Assembly: GCF_010500865.1 (NCBI RefSeq)
Contig: NZ_JAAAWN010000030.1
Location: 1 to 45,987 of the forward strand
Direction of reading: 5' to 3'
Length of the DNA stretch: 45,987 nucleotides
Origin: Alteromonas profundi
GTDB taxonomy: Bacteria; Pseudomonadota; Gammaproteobacteria; Enterobacterales; Alteromonadaceae
The translations under genes and the position numbers were made by a program. The notes under the pieces were generated by a model. That model did not search any database. It worked only from the letters and a program-made list of their open reading frames with translations, and was not told where the DNA came from. Positions 18,559 to 28,472 of this stretch are shown piece after piece (positions within the stretch are counted from its first letter, which is position 1; each line of letters begins with the position of its first letter).

Positions 18559-19023
18559 ATGCTAGATATAGTGTTATACCAACCTGAAATCCCGCCCAAT
18601 ACAGGTAATATTATTCGGTTATGTGCCAATAGCGGGTTTAATTTACATCTTATTGAGCCTTTAGGGTTTGCATGGGATGATAAACGGGTACGTCGGGCGG
18701 GGTTAGACTATCACGAGTTTGCCCACGTTAAGCGCCATGCAAACTTAGATGCCTATATGCAATATGCAAAACCTAAGCGGGTATTTGCCTGCACCACTAA
18801 AGGCAAGGCGTTTCATAGTGATGTTACTTATCAAAAAGGCGATGCTTTGATGTTTGGCCCAGAAACCCGCGGGCTGCCAAACGACTTTATCGAATCACTT
18901 CCTCCAGAGCAGCGGGTCCGCATTCCAATGTTGCCCGATAGCCGAAGTATGAACCTATCAAATGCTGTTTCAGTGTTTGTTTATGAGAGTTGGCGCCAGT
19001 TGGGTTATGACGGCGCTCGCTAA
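18559..19023 (+). CDS. trmL: tRNA (cytidine/uridine-34-2'-O)-methyltransferase
   Basis: 154 aa, a SPOUT-class enzyme of the length of E. coli TrmL (157 aa). It methylates the wobble 2'-O of leucine tRNAs (family knowledge). Motif 1 is [18 protein letters not shown] (about residues 9-26). The trefoil knot is formed by [13 protein letters not shown] and [23 protein letters not shown]. It is convergent with gpsA, as in E. coli where trmL lies beside the gpsA-cysE end of the cluster. Confidence 0.96.
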   Translation: MLDIVLYQPEIPPNTGNIIRLCANSGFNLHLIEPLGFAWDDKRVRRAGLDYHEFAHVKRHANLDAYMQYAKPKRVFACTTKGKAFHSDVTYQKGDALMFGPETRGLPNDFIESLPPEQRVRIPMLPDSRSMNLSNAVSVFVYESWRQLGYDGAR

Positions 19024-19040
19024 CACGGAAAAAAGTTAAT

Positions 19041-19064
19041 AAAAAGGCGCCTTAGCGCCTTTTT
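19041..19064. terminator. Bidirectional terminator between trmL and gpsA
   Basis: AAAAAGGCGC (19041-19050) and GCGCCTTTTT (19055-19064) form a perfect 10-bp stem with a CTTA tetraloop and T-runs on both strands. It serves convergent trmL and gpsA. Confidence 0.92.
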
Positions 19065-19094
19065 AGTCATATAAGTTTGGGCAGAAATTACGGG

Positions 19095-20099
19095 TTAACC
19101 TTCATTTTTCAAATCGCGCCCTAGTAAGCTTAATGCCGCTTCTTTAGGAGACTTTTTGTGGTAAAGCACAGCGTATATCTGTTCACAAATTGGCATTTCA
19201 ACGCCAACATTTGCAGATAGCACATGAACTTCTTGGGTATTGCGGTAGCCTTCCACCACTTGGCCAATTTCTTCCATCGCCTGCTCTACGCTCTTACCTT
19301 GCCCTAACGCTAGGCCAAAACGTCGGTTACGCGATTGATTATCGGTACAGGTTAAAACTAAATCGCCTAAGCCAGCCATACCCATAAACGTTTCTGGCTG
19401 AGCGCCAAGCTTTACGCCTAGGCGGGTCAGCTCAGCAAGGCCACGTGTAATTAACGCGGTACGGGCATTTGCGCCAAACCCCAACCCATCGGCTAAACCG
19501 GCACCTATAGCGATAACATTTTTTACTGCGCCACCTAACTGAACGCCGGTAAAATCGGCATTCTTATACACCCTAAACGACTTTGCACAATGTAGCTTAG
19601 CGGCAAATTCATCACTTAGCGTATCATCTGTGGATGACAGCGATATTGCGGTAGGTAACCCTGCCACCATTTCTTTGGCAAACGTAGGCCCTGATAGCAC
19701 CGCCAGCGGATACGCATTGCCTAGGGTCTCTTCTGCAACCTCACGCAATAGTCGTCCTGTTTTCGGTTCTAAACCTTTCGTTGCCCAGATAATGCGATGA
19801 TGTGGTTTTAACAGCGGCTTTATACTGTTAAGTATGGCCGCGAAGCCATGGCTTGGCACCACAATCAGAATATCTTTACTCGCTTGAACGACCTCTGCGA
19901 GATCTGCATTTACTTCCAGCGCATCAGGAAATTTCGCTCCGGGTAGGTAACGAGCATTTTCACGGTCGGCTTTAAGCTCAGCGATGTGCTGCGCATCTCG
20001 CCCCCATAACAAGGTAGGGTTACCGTTGCGGGCTAGACAAAACGCCAGTGCGGTGCCATACGACCCCGCCCCTAGCACTGAAACCGATTGAGGGTTCAT
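19095..20099 (-). CDS. gpsA: Glycerol-3-phosphate dehydrogenase (NAD(P)+)
   Basis: 334 aa. It makes sn-glycerol-3-phosphate for phospholipid synthesis. The Rossmann motif [10 protein letters not shown] is near residue 9, catalytic Lys in [13 protein letters not shown], and [12 protein letters not shown] and SRNRRFG are also typical. I chose ATG 20099 because AGGTG lies just upstream at good spacing; the in-frame GTG at 20105 falls within that Shine-Dalgarno sequence. It follows secB by about 11 bp. cysE, which follows gpsA in E. coli, is absent here. Confidence 0.96.
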   Translation of the reverse strand: MNPQSVSVLGAGSYGTALAFCLARNGNPTLLWGRDAQHIAELKADRENARYLPGAKFPDALEVNADLAEVVQASKDILIVVPSHGFAAILNSIKPLLKPHHRIIWATKGLEPKTGRLLREVAEETLGNAYPLAVLSGPTFAKEMVAGLPTAISLSSTDDTLSDEFAAKLHCAKSFRVYKNADFTGVQLGGAVKNVIAIGAGLADGLGFGANARTALITRGLAELTRLGVKLGAQPETFMGMAGLGDLVLTCTDNQSRNRRFGLALGQGKSVEQAMEEIGQVVEGYRNTQEVHVLSANVGVEMPICEQIYAVLYHKKSPKEAALSLLGRDLKNEG

Positions 20100-20110
20100 G
20101 TTCACCTAAC

Positions 20111-20611
20111 TTACGCGTCCATCTTAGGCGCTTCGCCCTGCGCTTGCTGTGCACGCTTTTGCATGTAAGCCGCAAAAATAGCGTCAAAGTTTACTGGCGC
20201 TAAATTAAGAGGAGGGAAAGTGCCACGGTTAACTAGGTTTGAAATAGTTTCACGAGCATAAGGGAACAGCATGTTCGGGCAGTAAGAGCCCAGCATGTGC
20301 GCTTTGTTTTGATCAGGCATTTCGCCGATGGCAAAAATGCCGGCTTGTTGTACTTCACACAAGAAAGCCGTTTCTTCACCTAAAGTAGCGGTAACTGTTA
20401 CCGATAGCACGACTTCGAAAACATTTTCATCAATCTTATTGGTGCTCGTATCGATATCTAGCTTGATTTCAGGCTTCCACTCTTTGGTGAAAATGGTCGG
20501 CGCGTTAGGCGACTCAAAAGAAATGTCTTTAGTAAAGATACGCTGAATATTGAACTGAGGGCCTTGTTCGCTTGTTGCTTCGTTGTTGCTAGTCTGATTT
20601 TCGTCAGCCAT
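20111..20611 (-). CDS. secB: Protein-export chaperone SecB
   Basis: 166 aa. The tetrameric cytosolic chaperone keeps preproteins unfolded and delivers them to Sec[20 protein letters not shown], the [15 protein letters not shown] segment and [14 protein letters not shown] are hallmark stretches. An acidic, low-complexity N-terminus precedes the core. It sits in the conserved yibN-grxC-secB-gpsA order. Confidence 0.97.
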   Translation of the reverse strand: MADENQTSNNEATSEQGPQFNIQRIFTKDISFESPNAPTIFTKEWKPEIKLDIDTSTNKIDENVFEVVLSVTVTATLGEETAFLCEVQQAGIFAIGEMPDQNKAHMLGSYCPNMLFPYARETISNLVNRGTFPPLNLAPVNFDAIFAAYMQKRAQQAQGEAPKMDA

Positions 20612-20675
20612 GGTATTTCCTATTTCGTTGTCGTTTTTAGATTTTACTAATTGCGTTGCGATATGTGCTGACGCG

Positions 20676-20936
20676 TTATGCTAACCCAAGCATAGGGTTT
20701 AATTTGCTTTGCGCTTCTAACGCCATCATGTCGTCACAGCCACCAACGTGCTGATCATCAATGAAAATTTGAGGCACAGTCCAGCCGCCATTGGCGCGCT
20801 CAATCATGGTGTCTCTTAGTTCAGGTTGAACATCGATGGGGTATTCCTGAAACGCTACACCTTTTTCGTTCAACAGTGCTTTCGCGCGGTGGCAGTAAGG
20901 GCAATGTCCCTTGGTGTAAATTTCTACTTTACTCAC
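20676..20936 (-). CDS. grxC: Glutaredoxin 3
   Basis: 86 aa from a GTG at 20936. AGGTGA lies about 8 nt upstream of this GTG, and the resulting start [15 protein letters not shown] matches the usual family N-terminus; the GTG at 20945 lies too close to that site. The dithiol active site CPYC is at about residues 12-15, with the cis-Pro in WTVPQIFID and the glutathione-binding GGCDD. It reduces disulfides using glutathione. Confidence 0.95.
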   Translation of the reverse strand: MSKVEIYTKGHCPYCHRAKALLNEKGVAFQEYPIDVQPELRDTMIERANGGWTVPQIFIDDQHVGGCDDMMALEAQSKLNPMLGLA

Positions 20937-20948
20937 AATGTTCACCTA

Positions 20949-21374
20949 TTATTTGGAAGTGGGTAGACTCGCGCTTTGCCACGCATTCATCCCACCCTTT
21001 AATACATTAACGTTTGCAAAGCCTGCTTTGGACATGGCATTCGCGGTGCTACGAGCCTGATTACCCATAGCGCATACTAGAATAATGGGTTTGTCTTTGC
21101 TGTTTTCAAGCACGCTGAAGTTTTTCTCTCGCAACGCTTCTGGCTTTAGCTGCCTAGCACCTAAGATATGTCCTGCTTTATATTCTTTCGCAGCACGAAT
21201 ATCCACAACCACCGCATCTTCTTTATTTATCATTAATGTAGCTTCGTGGGTGTTAACTTCTTTTATTGATGAAGTCAGTGACGAAACGTAACTGAATATC
21301 AACATCGCAACGAGTGCAACCCAAATACCGGCAAGTACAATATTATTTCCGGCAAACTCTATTAGCTGATCCAT
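20949..21374 (-). CDS. yibN: Membrane-anchored rhodanese YibN
   Basis: 141 aa, as in E. coli YibN (143 aa). One N-terminal TM helix (about 11-31) is followed by a rhodanese domain with DIRAAKEYKAGHI and the active-site loop VCAMGNQA carrying the catalytic Cys. The sulfur acceptor is unknown. It is the first gene of the yibN-grxC-secB-gpsA run, which is divergent from envC. Confidence 0.93.
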   Translation of the reverse strand: MDQLIEFAGNNIVLAGIWVALVAMLIFSYVSSLTSSIKEVNTHEATLMINKEDAVVVDIRAAKEYKAGHILGARQLKPEALREKNFSVLENSKDKPIILVCAMGNQARSTANAMSKAGFANVNVLKGGMNAWQSASLPTSK

Positions 21375-21594
21375 TCCCTAAAACCTTGTCTATAGACCGT
21401 AAAACGAGTGCAAAGTATATAGAAAATTCGGCGAGAAACCAGCCTACAGTTAGAGGCTGTTACAGCACATTCAATTGGTTTTTTTTAGATGACTGTTATT
21501 GCAGCTAAATTGGACTGGGATTTGCCCATGCCCTCAGATACACTGACCTATTACCAATTTCGCACCTATGTACTTGTTTGAGGTTGTCTCGTTA

Positions 21595-22746
21595 ATGAAG
21601 GAAATGCACCGTCTTTGTCTTAGCAGCTTTATGTTGGCATGGCTCATTATCGGGTTATATTCTCCACTGGCACATGGCCAGGACGAAGAGCAAGCCAAGC
21701 TAGCTGAACTTCAAGCTGAATTACGCGAACGTCAGCAGGCCCTTAATACCAGTAAAGCGAACGCCAAAGAACTTGCCGAAGTTCTAAAGTCTTCTGAGTT
21801 AGAAATTGCTAAAGTCGCCACTGCAATGGCACGTACTAATGATGAGTTAAAAAAGGTGAATGCGGAAGAGGCGGCTTTAAAGGAAGAGCAGAGCAAGCTA
21901 AAGCAAGCGATACGTCAGCAACAATCCTTACTTTCAAGCCAGCTGAAAAGTGCGTATATGGCAGGTCACTACGATTACGCAAAAATGATGTTTTTCCAAG
22001 AAGACGCGAAAACGTTTGAGCGGGTTATCACCTATTATCAGTACATAGCAAAAGCTAGACAGCAAGAGATTACACAGTTTAAAGATAACGTAGCACAATT
22101 AGAAAGCGTTACCGCGCGGCTATCCGAAAAGGCTAAGACGCTACTTGCACTGCGCAAAAAACAACAAGCCCAGCGCGGGGTCATTGTCGCGCGGCAGCAG
22201 GATAGACAACAAACCCTCGCCAAATTGAATCAAACGATAGCCAGTGAAAGCGAGCGTATAGCAAGGCTGCAGGAAAATGAAAAAGCGTTGCGTGATGCTA
22301 TAGAAGCCGCCCGTCTGGCGGCAGAACGCGCCGCTGCAGCCAAAATTACACTCGATGGGTTAGCCAAGCTTAAGGGAAAGCTATCGCCCCCCGTTGAAGG
22401 GAAAATACGCAAGCTTTTTGGTAATCGTAGGCAAGGCCAGGTACGCTGGAAAGGCGTAATTATTGATGGCAGTGAGGGCGACCCCGTACGCAGTATCGCA
22501 TCGGGAAAAGTATTGTATGCTGATTGGCTAAGAGGGTTTGGATTAGTTGCAATTGTCGATCATGGTGAAGGCTACATGAGCGTATATGGGCATAATCAAG
22601 CGTTGCTGAAACAAGCGGGAGATGACGTCCGTGAAGGGGAAAATTTAGCGCTAGTAGGGCGCAGCGGGGGGCAAGAATACGCGAACCTGTACTTTGAAAT
22701 AAGGCACAAAGGAAAAGCGCTTAACCCCACCGCATGGTTTAACTAA
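21595..22746 (+). CDS. envC: Murein hydrolase activator EnvC
   Basis: 383 aa from ATG 21595 (an in-frame ATG at 21568 is possible; neither has a strong Shine-Dalgarno sequence). Signal peptide ends around SPLAHGQ. A long coiled coil (about 25-255, rich in Lys/Glu/Gln/Ala) precedes a C-terminal LytM domain. Zn ligands are degenerate: VYGHNQ keeps one His, but LYFEIRH replaces the usual HxH. As in E. coli EnvC the domain should therefore activate amidases rather than cut peptidoglycan itself. In E. coli gpmM lies upstream of envC; it is missing here. Confidence 0.94.
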   Translation: MKEMHRLCLSSFMLAWLIIGLYSPLAHGQDEEQAKLAELQAELRERQQALNTSKANAKELAEVLKSSELEIAKVATAMARTNDELKKVNAEEAALKEEQSKLKQAIRQQQSLLSSQLKSAYMAGHYDYAKMMFFQEDAKTFERVITYYQYIAKARQQEITQFKDNVAQLESVTARLSEKAKTLLALRKKQQAQRGVIVARQQDRQQTLAKLNQTIASESERIARLQENEKALRDAIEAARLAAERAAAAKITLDGLAKLKGKLSPPVEGKIRKLFGNRRQGQVRWKGVIIDGSEGDPVRSIASGKVLYADWLRGFGLVAIVDHGEGYMSVYGHNQALLKQAGDDVREGENLALVGRSGGQEYANLYFEIRHKGKALNPTAWFN

Positions 22747-22754
22747 TGGGTTAA

Positions 22755-23081
22755 TTAAACTGTTATAGAAAACGTTGCTGTATCTGGCAAGTTAGCTGAT
22801 GAGGAGGGCGGTGCCGGTCTATCTTTGCCCGCCAATTCAGCCAGGCTCTTACTGTCAAAACCTGCCTCAGTCATCGCTGTCTCAAGGGATTTACTTGGCG
22901 CAATACCGGCGTTTTTAAGCTGCTCGGTAATCGCTTGTGCGTCGCTTTCTGTAAGGTTTTCTGCATCATAGGAAGACAGAATTTCGGTGACTGTGCTTTT
23001 TTGTTCGTCAGTTAACGCAGCGCCATCATTACGTGGAGGCGGTGGCGGGGGCATGGCCCCATTATTTACTGTAGAAATCAT
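22755..23081 (-). CDS. Unrecognised small acidic protein with poly-Pro stretch
   Basis: 108 aa from ATG 23081, which has AAAGG about 8 nt upstream; an upstream in-frame start at 23201 adds a hydrophobic segment but lacks a ribosome-binding site. A six-Pro run follows residue 10, then a helical core (LTDEQKSTVTEILSSYD, LTESDAQAITEQLKNAG) that loosely resembles EF-hand or Spy-like helices. No cysteine or signal peptide. Function unknown. It is convergent with envC. Confidence 0.6.
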   Translation of the reverse strand: MISTVNNGAMPPPPPPRNDGAALTDEQKSTVTEILSSYDAENLTESDAQAITEQLKNAGIAPSKSLETAMTEAGFDSKSLAELAGKDRPAPPSSSANLPDTATFSITV

Positions 23082-23410
23082 AGTTGAGCCTTTAAAGATG
23101 ATTAAATAAATGATTAAAAGGACAGGTAAAAAATAATTGGACGATGACATCTTATCGGCAAAGTGCAGACAAATTGAGCACAACTGAAGCTCTTTACGCA
23201 AACTTTACGCTGTAGGTATTTTTGCCGGTAAGGGGAAAATAGCCTCTGCGTGGGGAGATATCACGCTAAAGGGGGCGGCGAGGCTTAACCGCATAGGCTA
23301 TGCCCGCAAGATGAATTTATTGTGGCTTAATAAACCAGCCCAATAATTGCCAAAAATGAGCTGAAATACATTAGCAGGAAAAGAACAATTATAATGAATG
23401 GATTTAGTCG

Positions 23411-24196
23411 ATGCTTCTGCGCTTAATTTTACTTATCGTTTTCGCCTTACCTTGTTTTGCAATGACAAAACCCTTGTCTGGCGAACCAAAAATCATCATT
23501 ATCTTAGATGATTTAGGCTATCGTACCACGGATCTGAGCGCTTTTTCGTTGCCCACCGAAGTTACCTTTTCTATTTTACCTGAAACACCGCTAGCCCACG
23601 CTATTGCTCAGCGTGCGCATCAACAAGGTCGTACGGTTATGCTGCATATGCCAATGCAAGCTAAAAGTGACAACGCCATGGGACCTCTCGGCCTTAGTAT
23701 CGATATGTACCCAGCCACCATTACCGACACCCTTCGCCGTGCGCTTAAAAGTGTACCTTATGCCGTAGGGGTGAATAATCATATGGGCAGCGTGTTTACA
23801 GGACATGCAAATGGTATGCGTACATTCATGGAAGAAATTAAACGTCAGGGCCTGTTTTTTGTCGATAGCAGAACGTCCGTTTACACCAAAGGCCACGAAA
23901 TGGCCCAAGCACTGGATGTTCCAAGCGTAAGCAGACAAATTTTTCTCGATCATCAAAAAAGTCGTTTGTTTTTACAACAACAATTTGAAAAGACGAAAGC
24001 CCTAGCTCGTAAAAAAGGTAGCGCCGTTGTTATCGCGCACCCGTACCCTGAAACCCTTCGTTTTCTTGCCGAATCTCTGCCTACTTTAGCAAAGCAGGGT
24101 ATTCGCCTAACCTCGGTGGCAGATTTTCTTTATACCCCCCCATTACCAAGTAACGTTGAACTCCCTTCTCTAAGCCCCTCAGCAACCGAAGAATAA
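23411..24196 (+). CDS. yibQ: Divergent polysaccharide deacetylase YibQ
   Basis: 261 aa. Signal peptide about 1-17 (LLRLILLIVFALPCFA). IIIILDDLGYR (about 27-37) holds the conserved Asp pair. TVMLHMPMQA, GVNNHMGSVFT and FVDSRTS, with the C-terminal IAHPYPETL, define this deacetylase-like family. It accompanies envC in E. coli too. The substrate is not established. Confidence 0.93.
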   Translation: MLLRLILLIVFALPCFAMTKPLSGEPKIIIILDDLGYRTTDLSAFSLPTEVTFSILPETPLAHAIAQRAHQQGRTVMLHMPMQAKSDNAMGPLGLSIDMYPATITDTLRRALKSVPYAVGVNNHMGSVFTGHANGMRTFMEEIKRQGLFFVDSRTSVYTKGHEMAQALDVPSVSRQIFLDHQKSRLFLQQQFEKTKALARKKGSAVVIAHPYPETLRFLAESLPTLAKQGIRLTSVADFLYTPPLPSNVELPSLSPSATEE

Positions 24197-24287
24197 AAAA
24201 ATAGCGAAGGCTATTTGCCAAGGTGGCCAAAATAAATTTATCAATTCAGGAAAAATTTAATTAAGTTGAATTTCAATTTCTCAATAA

Positions 24288-24304
24288 TTGTTATATTATA
24301 ACGT
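24288..24304. promoter_or_regulatory. Probable Zur box
   Basis: GTTATA-T-TATAAC (24290-24302) is a perfect 6+1+6 palindrome of the form bound by gammaproteobacterial Zur (GTTATAATATCAC-type sites). It lies about 22 bp before the MerC-like gene, where a repressor would block transcription. The fit to Zur is from knowledge of the motif; regulation is inference. Confidence 0.6.
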
Positions 24305-24323
24305 CTCTGTCGTGAGGTGTAGA

Positions 24324-24758
24324 ATGTCAATGAATCCTGTAAATGATAATCCAACAAAATTAGACAAGCTCGGTATCTGGGTATCGGGGCTATGTGCGTT
24401 GCATTGTCTAGCGCTTCCTGTTGTGGTGCCGCTATTACCCCTTATTGGTTCTTCATTTTTCGCTCAACTATGGTTTGAGCGCACCATACTTACGATTTCA
24501 TTATTAATTGGTGCAGTGGCATTAGTGAGTGGCGCCTTGCGTTACCATGGTCGCTGGTATCCGCTCGTATTGCTGTTCTCAGGCGGCGCAATTTATTGGC
24601 ATAAAAACATGTTTGGGGAGTCTTACGAGCCCTTTACCATTGCTGTCGGTGCGATGCTAATTGTGGCAGGACACTGGATCAACATGCGCTTATGTCGTCA
24701 GTGCAAGTGCTGTAAAGATACAGTTTTTGCTGCGCATTTATCTACCGACACTAAGTAA
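24324..24758 (+). CDS. MerC-family membrane protein, probably zinc-regulated
   Basis: 144 aa from ATG 24324, preceded by GAGGTG at 6-nt spacing. Four TM segments are predicted from hydrophobicity. CALHC near residue 24 in the first helix is the family's metal-binding cysteine motif, and a C-terminal CRQCKCCKD adds four more Cys. MerC proteins were first known as mercury importers. Here no mer genes are nearby, and a Zur-like box in the promoter suggests metal (zinc) handling instead. Confidence 0.78.
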   Translation: MSMNPVNDNPTKLDKLGIWVSGLCALHCLALPVVVPLLPLIGSSFFAQLWFERTILTISLLIGAVALVSGALRYHGRWYPLVLLFSGGAIYWHKNMFGESYEPFTIAVGAMLIVAGHWINMRLCRQCKCCKDTVFAAHLSTDTK

Positions 24759-24805
24759 AATCCCTTGGGTTAGGCAAGGAGCGGTGCTGTGTACAGCATA
24801 CTTCG

Positions 24806-25495
24806 TTATTTGAAGATGCTACGTGCAATATCTGGCACATTAGTAAAAATGCCGGTTACACCATATGCGGCTAACCGCTGCATATCTTCTATCTCATCAA
24901 CGGTGAATACGAAAACGTCGAAACCTTCTGCTAAGGCCTGCTGAACGTATTCGGGTGAGGCTACATCTAACGCAATATGCATTGAATACGCCCGTAACAT
25001 GTGGGCGTCGTAGCAAGGCTGTAAGCTGTAACTGGCACTTAGCGCGCCAATTTTAACCTCGGGCCATAATTCTCTGATTTGTTTTAACCAATGATGATTA
25101 AACGAGGAAATAAGCAACTTCTCAACTTCGATACCGCTACTGGCGACAGTATGGCGTACTTCAGACACCCAGCTATCAGCATCGGTCAATTGCTTTATCT
25201 CAATGTTACACCATTTCCCTTTAGGTACAGTAGCCAAGGTTTCTACAAGGGTAGGGATCCGCGTGCCTAATCCAGCGTCTAACTGGCGTAGTTCGCTAAG
25301 GGGCGTAGACAGTAAAAAACCGCGCCCGTTCGTCGTTCGGTTTAAGGTTTTGTCGTGGAAAACGATAATACCTTCAGGGTGCTGAAAGGTATCAAATTCA
25401 ATGCCGTCGGCATCCTCTTCAAAGGCCAGTTTAAATGCGTCTACCGTATTCTCGGGGAGGGCTTTACTGGCTCCTCGGTGGGCGAAAATTAGCAT
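24806..25495 (-). CDS. ugpQ: Glycerophosphodiester phosphodiesterase
   Basis: 229 aa, a cytoplasmic enzyme releasing glycerol-3-phosphate. Catalytic-site motifs: HRGASKALPENT (residues 6-17), GIEFDTFQ (Glu and Asp metal ligands) and VFHDKTLNRTTNG. The C-terminus FDVFVFTVDEIEDMQRL and GVTGIFTNVPDIA completes the TIM barrel. Its start overlaps the end of the EamA permease gene by 7 bp. Confidence 0.93.
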   Translation of the reverse strand: MLIFAHRGASKALPENTVDAFKLAFEEDADGIEFDTFQHPEGIIVFHDKTLNRTTNGRGFLLSTPLSELRQLDAGLGTRIPTLVETLATVPKGKWCNIEIKQLTDADSWVSEVRHTVASSGIEVEKLLISSFNHHWLKQIRELWPEVKIGALSASYSLQPCYDAHMLRAYSMHIALDVASPEYVQQALAEGFDVFVFTVDEIEDMQRLAAYGVTGIFTNVPDIARSIFK

Positions 25496-26382
25496 TGTTT
25501 AGCGTGCTCCTTCGCTGCTTGTCTATGAATTTTGTGTGTATTAAGTGTTTCGTAGACAGAAGCAGAGGTAATAAGAAGACCCCCTAAAAGCGTTCCCCAT
25601 GTGGGTTGCTCACCCAGTAATAGCACTGCTAGAACTACCCCATAAAACGGCTGCATACAGGCGATCAGAGAAAATGTCTTAGCTCTAAGATGCCGTAAAC
25701 TTGCCGCAATAAGGGCATGAGGCAAGGCTGTGAATACCGTACCAAGCAGCAATAGCATAAGCCAAGCGCTGATTGGCGCTGCACTAATTTCAGTACTTCC
25801 TATTGGCAACAATAAAACGGCAATTACTAAGGTTTGCCATGCCATTGCCTTAGCCCCGCTATAATGCTTGAAATGCTTCCTATGCAATAGATTTCTAAAG
25901 GCATACAGGAGTGCCGACGCAATACCTATTACCACGCCCAAGGTAATATCATTTTCCAGTGACGTTTCAGGCACAATAAGATAAACCCCCACGATAACCG
26001 TTACCGCAGAAACCATGTCTTGCCATACCAGACGGGTTTTTTCAAAAAAGGGTTCTATTAAAACGGTAATTACTGGAAACGTAAATAACGCTATCATACC
26101 TACTGAAATACTGGCGAACTGCATAGCTGCGAAGTAGCTAACCCAATGCAATGCCATTAATATGCCTAGCCCTATGGCGACCATATAGTCTTTTTTAGAT
26201 GCCAGTCGGATAGTTTGCTTAGAAAGTGTTAAAAAGCCAAACAACGCAATGCAGGCAAAAATCGAGCGCATTAGCGTGATATCACTTGCGCTTAGTGGCA
26301 CTAACCGTGAAAACAGCGCCGTGCCACCAAGAAGTACAATAGTGAAATGAAGCGAAATTAGGCTTTTTTTGACGGCATCCAT
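25489..26382 (-). CDS. EamA/DMT-family transporter
   Basis: 297 aa with ten predicted TM helices in two EamA repeats (about 5-135 and 150-280). Substrate unknown; the family includes amino-acid and metabolite exporters. It lies 3 bp after psd and overlaps ugpQ, so psd-eamA-ugpQ probably form one transcript concerned at least partly with phospholipid metabolism. Confidence 0.88.
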   Translation of the reverse strand: MDAVKKSLISLHFTIVLLGGTALFSRLVPLSASDITLMRSIFACIALFGFLTLSKQTIRLASKKDYMVAIGLGILMALHWVSYFAAMQFASISVGMIALFTFPVITVLIEPFFEKTRLVWQDMVSAVTVIVGVYLIVPETSLENDITLGVVIGIASALLYAFRNLLHRKHFKHYSGAKAMAWQTLVIAVLLLPIGSTEISAAPISAWLMLLLLGTVFTALPHALIAASLRHLRAKTFSLIACMQPFYGVVLAVLLLGEQPTWGTLLGGLLITSASVYETLNTHKIHRQAAKEHAKQC

Positions 26383-26385
26383 AAA

Positions 26386-27264
26386 TTAGCTGGCGTCGCT
26401 GTTGCTACCTGCAACGTAGGCCATAGGTTCACCTAAACGGGTTACCTGACCGGCGGTTAGGGCTTCAAAGTCGACAGCATCATTTTCAAAGCACACCACT
26501 ATGGTAGAGCCAAGTTTAAAGCGGCCTAATTCATCCCCTTTTTTCAGTTTTACACTGGCTTCGCTGTCTCTATCATAGGTCCAATGCTGAACATGCTTAC
26601 CTGCCGGTGGAGTAACAGTGCCTGCCCATACGGTTTCAATACTGGCCACGATAGTTGCGCCAACTAATACCATTGCCATCTTACCTACTGGCGTATCAAA
26701 TAGTGCAACAACCCGCTCGTTGCGCGCAAATAGCCCGGGAATGTTACGTGCGGTAAGTGGATTAACGGAAAATAGCTCGCCGGGTACATACACCATATCA
26801 GTAAGCGTGCCGTCAATCGGAATATGGATACGATGATAGTCTCTTGGCGCGAGATACACGGTGGCAAATTGACCGTCTTTAAAAGGAGCCGCGAGTTCAG
26901 GTTTACCCCCTAGTAACGTGGTTAAACTGTAGTCGTGCCCCTTTGCTTGGAAAATGCTATCGACATGGATATCACCGTATTGGCTTACCGCACCATCTAC
27001 CGCATGCACTAGGGTTGAAGGATTAGGGTCAATAGGACGGGCGTCAGGCTTCAACGGACGAGTAAAGAATGCGTTAAAACTTGCGTAATATTCAGGATCT
27101 GAATGAAGTGCCTCATCCATGTTTACGTTGTAATGGTTTATAAACCGCTTAATCATGAAGGTAGTAAAACCGCCTAATTCAGCAGCGGCTAACTTACCTA
27201 CTGCGCGAGACAGTAAGTGTTTAGGGGTAATGTATTGTAGATTTATTTTAAGCCAGTCCAGCAC
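26386..27264 (-). CDS. psd: Phosphatidylserine decarboxylase
   Basis: 292 aa proenzyme. Self-cleavage at the LGST motif (GRFKLGSTIVVCF, about residues 247-259) would generate the pyruvoyl group on the alpha chain. YLAPRDYHRIHIP and PGELFSVNPLTA are family hallmarks. The GTG start at 27264 is supported by GGAGC about 6 nt upstream. It converts phosphatidylserine to phosphatidylethanolamine at the inner membrane. The orn, rsgA, psd order is as in E. coli. Confidence 0.97.
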   Translation of the reverse strand: MLDWLKINLQYITPKHLLSRAVGKLAAAELGGFTTFMIKRFINHYNVNMDEALHSDPEYYASFNAFFTRPLKPDARPIDPNPSTLVHAVDGAVSQYGDIHVDSIFQAKGHDYSLTTLLGGKPELAAPFKDGQFATVYLAPRDYHRIHIPIDGTLTDMVYVPGELFSVNPLTARNIPGLFARNERVVALFDTPVGKMAMVLVGATIVASIETVWAGTVTPPAGKHVQHWTYDRDSEASVKLKKGDELGRFKLGSTIVVCFENDAVDFEALTAGQVTRLGEPMAYVAGSNSDAS

Positions 27265-27384
27265 GAAAACGCTCCAATTAAATTAACCAAACAATTGTAC
27301 CTTAAGTTATATGGGGACAAGTAACTTTAAGATTATGTATGCAACAAACTTGATATAAGGAATTAGTAGAAAAACGCGCTAGTT

Positions 27385-27416
27385 AGAAAACCTTGGCGGG
27401 GCAGCAAAGGTTTTCT
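27385..27416 (-). terminator. Hairpin after rsgA
   Basis: AGAAAACCTT (27385-27394) and AAGGTTTTCT (27407-27416) form a 10-bp stem with a 12-nt loop, 15 bp past the rsgA stop. No clean T-run follows on the minus strand, so termination may be partial, leaving some read-through into psd. Confidence 0.45.
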
Positions 27417-27431
27417 ATTCGCGTGGTGGGG

Positions 27432-28472
27432 TTAACTACCGGGCGGCTGACTGTGACTTGGCCTTTGCTCATCCATGGTAGTTAGTATCCTGTGATAGCT
27501 GGCGAAACGGTCGGCGCTGATATGGCCTTCTTCTACCGCTTGGCGCAAAATGCAACCAGGATCGTTAAGATGCTTACAGTCTCTAAATTTACACCCGCCA
27601 AGATAATCGCGAAACTCAACAAAGCCCCATGTTATCCGTTCGGTTGGAATATGCCACAGGCCGAATTCACGCACCCCTGGTGAATCTATAAGATCACCAC
27701 CGGCGGGCAAATGAAGCAATTTAGCGGCGGTAGTGGTGTGTTGGCCGAGTCCAGAATTATCCGAAATTTCTCCGGTAAGTTCATCGGCATCCGGTAAAAC
27801 CTGATTAATAAGGCTTGATTTTCCTACCCCTGATTGCCCCACAAAAACGCTCACATTGTCGTTTAAGTAGCTATTGAGTACATCAATGCCTTCGCCAGTT
27901 TTACAGCTGGTGAATAACACGTCGTAACCTAGCTTCTTGTAAACGTCCAGTTGACCCTCAATGCTTTGGCGCTGCTCATCAGACAGTAACTCTACTTTAT
28001 TTAATACCACAACAGGCGTAATACCAATATCCTCACAAGCAACCAGGTAGCGGTCGATTATATTGGTAGAAAGACTAGGAAGAATAGCGCTAACAACAAT
28101 TATATTGTCGATATTGGCCGCTATAGGTTTAATGCCGTCATAAAAATCTGGCCGGGTTAATACCGAATGACGGTCATTAACAATTTCGATTACACCTTTA
28201 ACCCCAGACTCCGCGTCATCTCCTTTACTGAATAATACCTTATCGCCGCATACCACAGAGTCTACCGTTCTGCGTATATGGCAACGGGATACAACCCCTG
28301 CGTCGTCTTCCACATCGGCATGTTTTCCAAAGCGACCGATAACCGTGCCCCGAATGAGTGGGCTTTCATCAACTGTTTTGGTGCTAGGGCTATTTTTGTC
28401 TTGCAGTCGCTTGCTTCGGTTAGCCGCAACTTGACGTCTTTGTTTATGGGTAAGTTTTGGTTTTTTCGCCAC
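27432..28472 (-). CDS. rsgA: Ribosome small-subunit assembly GTPase RsgA
   Basis: 346 aa. Circularly permuted GTPase: OB domain (about 35-105), G4 NKVE, then G1 [10 protein letters not shown] near residue 213 and G3 [10 protein letters not shown]. The C-terminal Zn finger reads [14 protein letters not shown]. It starts with GTG at 28472. It acts late in 30S maturation. It is divergent from orn, as in E. coli. Confidence 0.96.
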   Translation of the reverse strand: MAKKPKLTHKQRRQVAANRSKRLQDKNSPSTKTVDESPLIRGTVIGRFGKHADVEDDAGVVSRCHIRRTVDSVVCGDKVLFSKGDDAESGVKGVIEIVNDRHSVLTRPDFYDGIKPIAANIDNIIVVSAILPSLSTNIIDRYLVACEDIGITPVVVLNKVELLSDEQRQSIEGQLDVYKKLGYDVLFTSCKTGEGIDVLNSYLNDNVSVFVGQSGVGKSSLINQVLPDADELTGEISDNSGLGQHTTTAAKLLHLPAGGDLIDSPGVREFGLWHIPTERITWGFVEFRDYLGGCKFRDCKHLNDPGCILRQAVEEGHISADRFASYHRILTTMDEQRPSHSQPPGS

